A stretch of DNA of 64,000 nucleotides from Zanthoxylum bungeanum (lineage: Eukaryota > Streptophyta > Magnoliopsida > Sapindales > Rutaceae): positions 54,817-118,816 of the forward strand of contig SKCR01038860.1 of NCBI GenBank assembly GCA_019454045.1, given 5' to 3'. The notes under the pieces are model-generated. The model had not been told where the DNA came from. It did not search any database and worked only from the letters and a program-made list of their open reading frames with translations. A program made the position numbers and the translations under genes. This document shows, piece after piece, positions 33,108 to 42,889 of the stretch (its first letter is position 1; each line of letters starts with the position of its first letter).

Positions 33108-35350
33108 AGTTCCAACGGTTTAACCTGATATACCATGAGCAAGGAAGCTCGTATAGACATGTGCGTATTCATTAGAGCGAATACTGAATGACTCACAGAT
33201 GATTCCTAATAGTTGGAAGTACATATCACCGTCAATAGGAATCTCCTCGAGTCGAGTAACATATGTGATCCTTTAACTATAGGATATCATTGATTTTGTA
33301 TTTGATCCTCAATATTTTGATGTTATATATGTCAAAGACCTTTAATGGTCTGACCGCTAGATGTTCGTTGGGTGTGGACTAATGCACTCGATAATCAAGT
33401 ACGTATTAATATTGGATCTGCCGGCCCATATGTGTACCATAAGGGGTTTATGTATCCATGTATGTAAGTCACGATTCTTAAGACTTTGGATAATCACTTA
33501 GGGTGGATCACATATATCAGAAATGGTTTTCTGGTCGTTGTAAAGAGTCGTGGACATATCGACATAAGATGTGGGCCTCAAAAACTTGATAGTGTAATCT
33601 ATGTTTCCTAAACACAATGCGAATAGCCTACGACAGAGGGATTGTTAAACATATGTGTTGACCTCGACTTGTATAGTTCATAAAGGTTGTTTATGTTCTT
33701 CGCAAATTTAGAGGTGGCCGAACTGCGTACATATAAGCTAGGCTTATATGACGAACGTGTCTGGACTTAGAGAGTCCCACAATATGAACTGTAATCATTG
33801 AGCACTTGGGTAGCCGATAATTTTTTATAATAAATAATATTTGATATTATAATTATCAACTAAAATAATTAAATGTTATTGCATAACATTAATTATTTAG
33901 TTTGACTCAATTGGATTAATCCAAAATCACACAAGGATTTTGTTGTAATTTCATAAATATCTCTATCATTGGAGGATATTCTGATAATTACAAATATGTA
34001 ATAATAGGTGTATTTGGATTGATTTAATTGGATTACATCAAAGTGGTAGACATACAACTAATTCATTAATTAAACTTTATCTTGATTTAATTGTATTAAA
34101 ATCAAAGTGGTAGACAAAGGTGATCAGTCACACCTAATTATACACATTTGGACAAATTGGATTAAGCCCACATAAAATTTTATTAGAACTTTTATTAATT
34201 AAAAATTGCATAAGTTTTGCTATAAAAGGAAAGTTTGAGTAAGTTTTTAATCAAGCTTGAGCAAGTTTTTAATCAAGCTTGAGAAAGCTAAAAAAAAGCA
34301 AGAATTAGAGATATTAACTTTAGTAAAAGAAGCATTTAGAGAAGCTTTGGAAGTTCTCTATAACATTTCAACAAGCGAAGGAGATTGGATATTGAAACCA
34401 AGCTTGCTAGTTTTGGGAATTCTCTACAACAATAATAAGAAGAAGATTGGATCTTGGAACCAAGCTTGCTAGCTTTGGAAGTTCTCCACAACATTTCAAC
34501 AAAGAGAAAAATATTGGATCTTGGATCCAAAGCTATGTTTTCATTAGTGAGTTATCATTAGTGAGACATATATTGATGAATTATGTATTAGATATATAAT
34601 AACATAGCCTGATATTGAAATTAGGCTAATTAATTAGGTACGGATGCTTTGGAAGTATAAATACAATATGCTTGTGATTGGGTCAAAATGTTCATGTTGG
34701 ACATGAAACATAAAATTGGAGTTTTTAAAACTCTAAATGATAGCTTGGAGCTATGGCTACAATTCTCGAATCACTTGACCATCTTGGAGTGACCTAGAAT
34801 TATTCATGAGTCACTTTATTATGGGATTCTATTTGGGTTTATGTTTTGATTCAAAGAAATGAATATATGTATTTAGAATACATGTATGTTTGTTGTATAA
34901 CATGTGTTGATGTTGGTTTTGATATTAAAATTGGACCTTTAGGTGTATTGAAGGGTTTTGAGAAAATTGGAAGTGTTTGGAGAAAATTAGAAGTGTTTAG
35001 AATTTAATTAAAGGCAAAAATGCTCTCTGTCAACATTTTACACAAGCAGCGTAGCGACACTGATCTCCAGCGTCGCGACACTAAGCTCTCAAAGCTTCAG
35101 GCGTCGCAATGCTCACCATTTCACATCGCGACTCTGAGCATTCGTAGATTGGGCATTGCAACTCCCAAGCCCGAGCGTCGCGACACACCGACAACTACTG
35201 TTTATAAGCGTTGAAACTTAATTTTCTCCATCCGGAGTTTTCGGACTTCGATTTGTTCCCCATTTTTTCCTACGGACTGGTAACGAAAATAATTTTAAAA
35301 TAAACCTATCCTTGATATCCATGGGTTATACCTACTTTCGCTGCACGGGG
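33108..35350 (+). repeat. Block X: LTR-like sequence within element P
   Basis: From about 33110 the sequence resembles the interior of LTR S: GTATAGACATGTGCG, GTCAATAGGAATCTCCTCGAG and AGAGTCCCACAATATGAACT with GAGCACTTGG at 33770-33815. The first 400 bases or so of that LTR are absent. From 34990 a different part with CpG palindromes follows. P homology resumes by about 35360. P also lacks the gag end and protease start, so X is accompanied by loss of sequence. No gene was recognised; small frames at 34257-34472 and 35020-35214 have no family content. Confidence 0.5.
35040..35190. repeat. GCGTCGCGACRC palindrome array in block X
   Basis: Copies lie near 35048 (GCGTAGCGACAC), 35071 (GCGTCGCGACAC), 35101 (GCGTCGCAATGC), 35126 (CATCGCGACTC), 35152 (CATTGCAACTC) and 35173 (GCGTCGCGACAC). 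Spacing is about 21-30 bp. The motif is the same as in the G LTR. Confidence 0.75.
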
Positions 35351-35359
35351 CATAGATCC

Positions 35360-36030
35360 GACCCTATGGGTCCTATATCCGCCCCAACTATTTGTTATTC
35401 TTTGCAGCTACTTGACTCATGGAAGGACCTTGCTGGAGGTGACTATGCCATGAGAGTCAGGACAGAGGATGTTGTTTCAGCTAGAGTAGTGTGAGTTTTG
35501 AGTTTAAATTTTTTGATAATAGTTATTTACAATTGAACAATATGTTATTTATTCCTGATTTTTAAAGGAAATTGATTTCTGTTTCTAAACTTTTGGATGA
35601 TGGTTTTTCTGCTTTATTCAATAATAATTTAGTTATTATTGCTAGAAATAAATTAACTATATGCATAGGAAACTCGGAGAATAACTTATATGTGTTAAGA
35701 CCGTTACCACATAGTTTACTGCTCAATACTGAGATGTTTATAGTTGAGAAACCTAAAACAAAATGGCAAAAGATTTATCATGATGACATATATCTATGGC
35801 ATCTTAGACTTAGTCATCTTAGCCTGGACCAGATAGATAGGTTGATAAAGAACATAGCTTTAAACCAATTAAAACTTGGAACTTTACTAGTCTGCAAATC
35901 ATGTCTAGAAGGAAAAATGACCAAGAGACATTTTACTAAAAAAATATATAAGAGCCAGTCAACCACTTTAGCTAATACAATCAGATGTTTGCGGACCAAT
36001 GAATGTAAGAGCCAGAGGTATTATTAATAC
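35360..36030 (+). pseudogene. Element P protease end and GAG-pre-integrase
   Basis: Colinear with element O from about 35360. The protease flap region (LLDSWKDLAGGDYAMRV) is followed by the open frame 35572-36027 with ISVSKLLDDGFSALFNNNLV, then YLWHLRLSHLSLDQIDRLIK and CKSCLEGKMTKRHFTKK. The HxxxH/CxxC zinc-binding pattern of GAG-pre-integrase is visible. The catalytic DSG of the protease lies upstream and is missing. Confidence 0.8.
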
Positions 36031-36671
36031 TTCGTCACATTTATTGCCAATAATTAGAGATATGAGTACGTTTACCTAATGTAGCACAAGTCAGATACCT
36101 TTGAAAAGTTCAAAGAGTATCGTGTTGAGGTTGGTAAGACGATCAAAAATCTATGATCGGATCGTGGAGGAGAATCTTTTAATAGTGATTTCGAGGAATT
36201 CTTGGTAGAGTATGGGATATTATCCCAACTTATAGCACCTGGAACACCACAACAAAATGGTGTTGCAGAGTGGAGAAATCAAACCCTACTAGACATGATA
36301 AGATCTATGTTTAGTTATAACTCACTACCTAGTTCATTTTGGGATATGCATTGCAAAACACGATGTATATCCTTACTGTAGTTCCATCTAACTCTGTTCG
36401 TAAGGTTCCCTTAGAGTTATGGAGTGGTCGGAAAGCTAGTTTACGACATTTTTGCATATAGGAGTGTCCAGCACATGTGCTGAACAATAAGACTACAGAG
36501 TTGGAGCCATGTTATCAGATGTGCTTATTTGTAGGTTATCTTAAGGAGACAATGAGTGTGTTTTTTTATAGTCTAGAAGATAATAAAGTGTGTGTATCGA
36601 CAAATGCTACATTTCTTGAGGATGACTATATGAGGGAGTTCAAATCTCGAAGTAAAATATTACTCTGGTAG
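36031..36671 (+). pseudogene. Element P integrase
   Basis: Catalytic Asp in SDRGGESFNSDFEEFL (about 36157-36205) and Glu in APGTPQQNGVAEWRNQTLL (about 36233-36290) are present. The first Asp region is degraded. The C-terminal part is open at 36477-36671 (NNKTTELEPCYQMCLFVGYL, then TNATFLEDDYMREFKS). Stops near 36080, 36155 and 36375 break the frame. Confidence 0.8.
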
Positions 36672-38019
36672 TTACTTACTGGTTCGACCAACATGCCATC
36701 GTCAAAAATAGTTGGTAGAAACGTAATACCTTTGACATCTGAGTGTCAGATGCAAGTATGTTAGAATGATCTACCACTTAGACATAGTGGGAGGATAGTA
36801 CGATAACCTGATCACTATCTAGGAGTTAGAGAGGCATAAGTTGTCGCATACAGTAATGATGTTGATGATCCATTAATCTATCATAGTGCAATATATGATT
36901 TTGATACAGAGGAATGGCTCAAAGCCGTGAACCTCAAGATATAGTCGATGTACTCCAACTCAGTCTGGGAACTTGCAGACCAACCTGATGGGGGTAAAAC
37001 CTATAGGTTGCAAGTCGATCTACAAGAGAAAGATAAGAGCAGATGGGAAGGTACATACCTTCAAGGTTAGGCTAGTGGCCAAAGGTTATACCCACAAAGA
37101 GGGAGTCGACTATGATGAGACTTTCTCAATAGTAGCCAAGCTTGAATCCATCCGTACTCTTCTCTCCATCACCGCATTTTATGACTATTTGGTAGATGGA
37201 CGTTAAGAATGCATTCTTGAATGACAATCTTGATGGGTGTATCTATATGGTACAACCAGAGGAGTTCGTAGCCCAAGGTCAAGAGCAAAAGGTTTGCAAG
37301 CTGTAAAGGTCCATTTATGGACTTAAACAGATATCTCAATCTTGGAAAATAAGATTTGATACCAGATCAAGTCTTATAATTTTAAGCAGAATGTCTATAA
37401 GTCTTGCATGTACAAGCACATCATTGAAAGAAATGTGAATTTTCTCATTTTGTACGTCGATGATATTTTACTCATTGGGAATGATGTAAAAATATTATCG
37501 GATGTGAAATATTGGCTAACTAATCAATTCCAAATGAAAGACTTGGGAGAGGCCTGTTATGTACTTGGTATCCAAATTTTCCGGGATTGCAAGAGACGAC
37601 TATTAGCTATATCTCAGGCATCCTATTTAGATAAGATCTTTGTGCAATTTGGGATGCAGAATTCCAAGAAAGGTAATTTTCCTTTTCGACATGAAATTCA
37701 TTTTTAAGGGAATAGTCTCCTAAGACACCTCAATGATTTGAGGAAATGAGACATATATCATATGCCTTAACAATTGGAAGTCTCATGTATGTTATGTTAT
37801 GCACGAGACCAAACATCTGTTTTGTAGTGGGAGTAGTCAGTAGGTTTCAGTTTAACAAGGGATTAGATCATTGGGTGGATGTGAAACACTTTCTCAAGTA
37901 TTTTAAGAGAACGAGAAATTATATTCTTGTATATTTTGATGAAGATACAATCCTCAAGGGATATACGGACTCTAATTTTCAGACGAATGTCGATTCTAGG
38001 AAATCAACATCTGGATCAG
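36672..38019 (+). pseudogene. Element P reverse transcriptase and RNase H, truncated
   Basis: RT start: EEWLKAVNLKI near 36913, then CKSIYKRKIRADGKVHTFK (36973-37206). The catalytic YVDD box is intact in FLILYVDDILLIGND (37440-37485). LGEACYVLGIQIFRD and SQASYLDKIF follow, then after a frame change MRHISYALTIGSLMYVMLCT (37746 onward). RNase H starts at DVKHFLKYFKRTRNYILVYF and is cut after STSGSVFT at about 38019. Confidence 0.82.
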
Positions 38020-38588
38020 TGTTTACAAATCTTGTTCAAAACAAGTCAAGATCAATTTCAATCAATCCCAAATTTAATATACATCATATATACATCATTA
38101 TTTAATACATATATGAAAAGTCCCAAATTTGGAAAGGGTTAAGAACCCTAATTTTGCAAACAACCAGAGAAGATTCTTAGTGACGTTGGTGTACCATTCA
38201 TTAAGAATCTTCGGTGAGTCATTCAGTGTTTATCCGCTATAATCACCTACACGTCTATACGAGTATGCAAGACTGATGGTTCATTGAGAAACCATTGGAA
38301 ACCAATATTCCAGTATACGACATGTACCGGTCTCAACAGGTTTACTTTACTGACCAAGTATTGTAAACCTTGACCAAGAAAAGTCTAAGAATGACAACGT
38401 CATGATACAACTCAATTTCAGTTGCAATGCTTTTGCAACTATATCATAAGTAATCATTCTAAGGTCAATTACGTCTTTAGATATATTATATTATAGAAAT
38501 TGCTTATTTTATTCATAATAAAATATTTACAAGAGTATTTACAAGGAAATACAACAAGGAATTGGAACTCTGAGCACCAACCCTAACA
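38020..38588 (-). repeat. 3' LTR of element D
   Basis: On the plus strand it starts TGTTTACAAATC and ends AGCACCAACCCTAACA; 569 bp with TG...CA ends. It is related to the first 500 bp of LTR S (shared TGGTACACCAACGTC, GTACATGTCGTATA, GAGCACCAACCC in inverse orientation) but much shorter. Confidence 0.75.
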
Positions 38589-38612
38589 AAAACTCCCACT
38601 TTCTCTAGTGCC
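38589..38612 (-). other. Polypurine tract of element D
   Basis: The minus strand reads AGAGAAAGTGGGAGTTTT just before the LTR start TGTTAGGGTTGG. Confidence 0.8.
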
Positions 38613-39038
38613 AATATCGATTATATCTAATACTCATTGACTCCACTTGTTTATCAAATAACTTTGGAGTTATGACATTCGTAAGATGGTCTGCTATATT
38701 ATCTTCACCCGGTACCTTTGAATATGACAATGTCCCTTCGCGACACAATATCTCGAATGATGTGGTACTTGTGTTCCATATGCTTCGACTTTCGATGCAC
38801 CCTCGGTTCCTTTGCTTGCGCAATGGCTCAAGTATTATCACATTATAACGGAATCGCATTCTCCATACTTTGGACCACTCCCAATTCTGTGATAATATTC
38901 CTAATTCATACAGCTTCTTTTGCAACTTCAAAAGCTGCAATATATTCCGCCTTAATGGTGGAATCAACTGTTGACCCCTGTTTGGAACTCTTCCAGCAAA
39001 CTGCACCTCCATTAAGGGTAAAGATGAATCTAGATATA
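38605..39038 (-). pseudogene. Element D RNase H, C-terminal part
   Basis: It includes FIFTLNGGAVCWKSSKQG, then STVDSTIKAEYIAAFEVAKE (38906-39030), then the tail VPGEDNIADHLTN and KLFDKQVESMSIRYNRYW, ending with a stop near 38605. The acidic residue in TIKAEYIAA is kept. It continues the reading frame of the last repeat copy. Confidence 0.82.
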
Positions 39039-40117
39039 GACTTTCTATCATCGGGATCTGATTGGAAGTCGAAATCTGTATACCCAACAACTTGCAGTTT
39101 AAGATACTTCAGGATATGTTTAATGGTAATCCAATGGTCATTTCCTGGATTGGACTGATATCTACTGGTTACACTAACAGCGAAACTGATATCAGGCCTA
39201 GTACATAACATGGCATACATTATGCTACCCAAACACAAAACATAAGGTTGGTTAGACATTATAACCTTATCATCTTCTATTTGCGGACACATCTTCTTCG
39301 AAATATGAATCCCATGTTTGAACGGTATATTTGTTGTCTTACAATTACCAAAATTGTATTGTTCCAAGATATTATCTATGTACGTTGACTTTCTATCATC
39401 TGGATCTGATTAGAAGTCGGAATTCATATATCCATTAACTTGCAGTTGACTATCCTTAGTACCTTTAAGATACTTTAGGATATGTTTAATGGTCATCCAA
39501 TGGTCATTTCCTGGATTGGACTGATATCTACTGGTTATATTAACAGCGAAACTGATATCAGGCCTAGTACATAACATGGCATACATTATGCTACCCAAAC
39601 ACAAAGTATAAGGTTGGTTAGACATTATAACCTTATCATCTTCTATTTTCGGACACATCTTCTTCGAAATATGAATCCCATGTTTGAACGGTATATTTGT
39701 TGTCTTACAATTACCAAAATTGTACTGTTCCAAGATATTATCTATGTACGTTGACTTTCTATCATCTGGATCTGATTAGAAGTCGGAATTCGTATACCCA
39801 TTAACTTGCAGTTGATTATCCTTAGTACCTTTAAGATACTTCAGGATATGTTTAATAGCGATCCAATGGTCATTGTCTAGATTGGACTGATATCTACCGT
39901 TTACGCTAACAGCGAAACTGATATCAGGCCTAGTACATAACATGGCATACATTATGCTACCCAAACACAAATCTAAGATTGGTTAGACATTCTAACCTTC
40001 TAATCTTCTATTTGTTGACACATCTTCTTCGAAATATAAATCACATATCTGAACGGTAAACTTGTTGTCTTAAAGTTACCAAAATTGTACCGTTCCAAGA
40101 TATTTTCTATGTACGTT
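39039..40117 (-). repeat. Tandem triplication across RT and RNase H of D
   Basis: Three consecutive units start at 39039 (348 bp), 39387 (366 bp) and 39753 (365 bp). Each encodes ILEQYNFGNCKTTNIPFKHG ... GSIMYAMLCTRPDISFAV ... IKHILKYLK and ends at YTNSDF-SDPDDRKS. The RNase H segment DDRKS is fused directly to TYIDNIL of the next unit. Unit length is close to 122 codons, so the frame is nearly kept. The 39039 unit lacks 18 bp (six codons) near 39100. The 39387 and 39753 units share a TAG stop (DF, stop, SDP) where the 39039 unit still has Gln. Confidence 0.93.
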
Positions 40118-40981
40118 GACTGGGATAACTCAATCAGCTTCCCTTTTCTATCTCTATAGATTTTTATGCCTAAAACATAAGAAGCTTCTCTTAGGTCCTT
40201 CATTGAGAAATTCTTACAAATGTAAGCTTTGATGCCTTGCATCATCCCTATATCATTACCAATGATTAGAATGTCGTCAACATAAAGGACTAAAAATACC
40301 ACCATGCTCTAATTGGCCTTCTGATACAAACGGGATTCTTCCGAATTCTTGAGAAAACAAGACATTGAGAAAACTAGACAATTTAATAATCTCATAGAAT
40401 CGAAGATTCCAACTTTGTGAAGCTTGTTTAAGTCCATAAATGAACTTCTTAAGCTTACATACCATACCCAAGTTTTCGCTAAATGCAAAACCCTCCGACT
40501 ATTCCATATAGATTTCTTCATCAAGAAATCCATTTAGAAAAGTCGTTTTGACATCCATTTGCCAAATCTCGTAATCGTGATAAGTAGCTATAAAAAGAAA
40601 AATCCTAATATACTTAAGCATTGCTACTGGAGAAAAAGTTTCATTGTAGTAGAAACCAGTTCGCTGTGTGTAACCTGATACTACCAATCGGACCTTATAG
40701 GTTTCAACCTTTCCATCATGCCTGCGCTTCCTCTTGTAAACCCATTTACAACCGATAGGAACAATTCCTTTGGGAAGTGGAATTAAGTCCCAAACCTGAT
40801 TCTCATGCAATGAGTCTAACTCGGATTTCATGGCATCTTGCCACTTCACGGAGTCGATGTACAACATCGATTCTCTATAGGTAAAAGGATCAGTCTCTTC
40901 GACTAAGAGAACATCGAGACTCTTTTCTTGTATCAAATACAAGCATTCAGTAGGTCTAGATACCCTTTGTGACCTACGAAG
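40118..40981 (-). pseudogene. Element D reverse transcriptase
   Basis: It is open in three pieces. 40499-40999 has LRRSQRVSRPTECLYLIQ, then WQDAMKSELDSLHENQVWDL, then PIGCKWVYKRKRRHDGKVET and YEIWQMDVKTTFLNGFLDEE. 40277-40533 has KKFIYGLKQASQSWNLRFYE. 40000-40305 has the intact catalytic YVDD box in FLVLYVDDILIIGND. One stop follows IYME and one frame change precedes the YVDD segment. The start is cut by element C; the first few codons of the 40499-40999 frame (MSRTIT) belong to the LTR of C. Confidence 0.85.
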
Positions 40982-41695
40982 TGTTATTGTCCTAGACATG
41001 CCACGAGATCTCTAAGCATGATTATTGTGTGAATATTACAATATAAGTTGCGAAAATTACTTACACTGTTCGGTAGAGAAGTTCGAAATTTCTCCTCGGA
41101 TGTAGAAGCTCCAAGCTCTCCTTTTGAGTTCCAAACTCTTGGGTGAGTTTCCTTATCACCTTTCTTTGACAATTTTAAGTGCTAGCTTGAACAAAATTTG
41201 AAAGAAAATTTGCCCTCCAAGAGAAGCTAAAATTCGGCCATGAGAGAGATTGGGATAGATGAGTGAATAGTGAATTTATGTTTCCAAAACTAGTTTCAAA
41301 AATTGTGTGATGTGGAATTAAAGTCTAACCTTTAATGTTGCCACCCACTTCCATCACAAAAGATGACATGTGATGTAAGTAAAGTGGGTCCCACCACTTT
41401 AAATTCAAAATTTGGTTGGCTTACACAACAGACTTTGGGCCCGGTTCGTTTAATCCAACTAAACGAATTTTTCGTCGCTACGTAATTAAATATAATTTAA
41501 TTAAATAATAATACCCAGTAAAATTATTACGGAAGTCGTTTACGAATTAATTCCAAATAATTCGTTCGCTTGAATTAAAATCCAATTTTAATTCTGTATT
41601 AAAATCCAATTTCAATTAATATATCTGGTATATTAATTTAGCCCAATTAAATATATTAAATAGTAAAATCCAATTTATCTATTAAATTTATTTTG

Positions 41696-41875
41696 CCGAT
41701 TAATTCCAAATTAATCGCGTTCTCTCTTCTTCACGAATTAATCCCAGATTAATTCATGACGCAATTAATCTCAGATTAATTCTTTCTCTGATAATTTATC
41801 CAGATTAATACTTGCCATGATTAATCCTTGATTAATTTTCTCTCTCATAATTAATCCAAGATTAATTTTGTTCGA
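41696..41875. repeat. Array of ATTAAT palindromes in the C LTR
   Basis: About six copies of a short palindrome of the form AATTAATCNNAGATTAATT are spaced roughly 25-35 bp: ATTAATTCCAAATTAAT, AATTAATCCCAGATTAATT, AATTAATCTCAGATTAATT, then three more degenerate ones up to AATTAATCCAAGATTAATT. The matching part of the E LTR (60009-60105) has only two or three. Confidence 0.85.
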
Positions 41876-42884
41876 GTCAAATGTCATCGGTAAATCTTTT
41901 GGAAGCGACCCAAGAGATTCCTGGATATGTTGGTAGTAAATACGGTCATCGAACTATCTAAAAACTTGCGTACCCGATACCACGTTCTTACTGATTTACA
42001 AGACAAGGTTGGCTTCTAGCAAAGCACCGTGCCTACCTAATTCTCCAGAAATATTTAACGAAGAATATATAATCTTTATCAGGCGTAGTCTACAGTGTAT
42101 TGCGTATTACGATCTAGTATTAGATGTCACATGCTAGGCCTGGGGCTGGAATTGTGTCTACCTCGTACGAAGCATATATCGGATCACTAGCAACTAGTCT
42201 CTGTAATCGGATAATTATGACCCAGTCATACTATCCCAATAGTTGTACCATTTAAGAGTACCAATTCTGTATCCCGGCGTGATCATCATCTCCATATGAC
42301 TGAAGTGATACTTCCATCTTGACATCAGACCCAATATACTATGATTCTCAATATACCCAGAAGAGGCGTACACAGAACCTGTTAAAGCTCCGGACGACCA
42401 AAACCAAAGTATACCGGTTGTCGTAAGTATTAGCGTTGCAAGTCTCAGGTTAAGACCACATACACCTACCCCGATTCGGATTCCCATAGACACATAGTCA
42501 TACTACCATTGGGATTTCGAGGGGTCTATCCAGAGCGAAGTTGTTCCCGGTCCAACGGCTAACAGAACCTCATATCACACTTCAATAAGTATCCAATACT
42601 TAAATATATGAGAACTATGATGTTAAGCTTCCATAACGCGCACAAGTGTAATACTAGCATATTCTGTATTATCGATGTCCAGTCTCGATAATACTACGAC
42701 TATGGATATTTAATGATTAAACCTTTCGTGGATTAATACTGTCTCATATCTTATTAATCTGGTACTAATCATATGGACTTTTATCATTTATATATCCAAG
42801 TAATCCAATTACAAATGATAAAAGAGCAATTTGCTTTGTCACGTAGTCAATTTGTACAAAGAACGTCATGTCTTTTACAAACAG

Positions 42885-42889
42885 TGATG
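42885..42889. repeat. Target-site duplication TGATG of element F, left
   Basis: The LTR of C reads ACAG-TGATG here and TGATG-CTATGGG at 55182. Element E keeps the uninterrupted order (ACAGTGACGCTATGGG on its minus strand), so the five bases were duplicated on insertion. Confidence 0.85.

Larger units (their letters stand above)
32860..38019 (+). mobile_element. Element P: Ty1/copia, + strand, truncated
   Basis: A gag piece (32864-33107), then after block X the protease/pre-integrase, integrase, RT and part of RNase H run in order on the plus strand up to 38019. The sequence matches element O domain by domain (for example TICIGNSENNLYVLRPL against TICTGNSENNLYVLRPL). It is the same family in the opposite orientation. 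It breaks inside RNase H (STSGSVFT), where the LTR of element D begins. Confidence 0.8.
38020..40981 (-). mobile_element. Element D: Ty1/copia, - strand, truncated by C
   Basis: The minus-strand order is RT, RNase H, polypurine tract, LTR. The LTR sits inside RNase H of P, so D inserted into P. On the right it is cut at 40981, at the start of RT, by the LTR of element C. Its integrase, gag and 5' LTR would lie beyond C and E, outside the window. A segment across RT and RNase H is tandemly triplicated. Confidence 0.85.
40982..42889 (-). repeat. 3' LTR of element C, main part
   Basis: It begins TGTTATTGTCCTAGACATG, the inverse of the LTR end in E. It is colinear, reversed, with 58990-60947: GGAAGCGACCCAAGAGATTCC near 41903 against GGAGATCTCTTGGGTCGCTTC near 59960. 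The sequence is cut at ACAGTGATG (42889) and resumes at 55182. Confidence 0.85.

Noticed and set aside
42215..42493. 92-codon minus-strand ORF with Gly-rich start
   Set aside because: It lies in the LTR of C, and the equivalent region of the E LTR (59157-59402) has a different, disrupted frame, so it is not conserved as protein.
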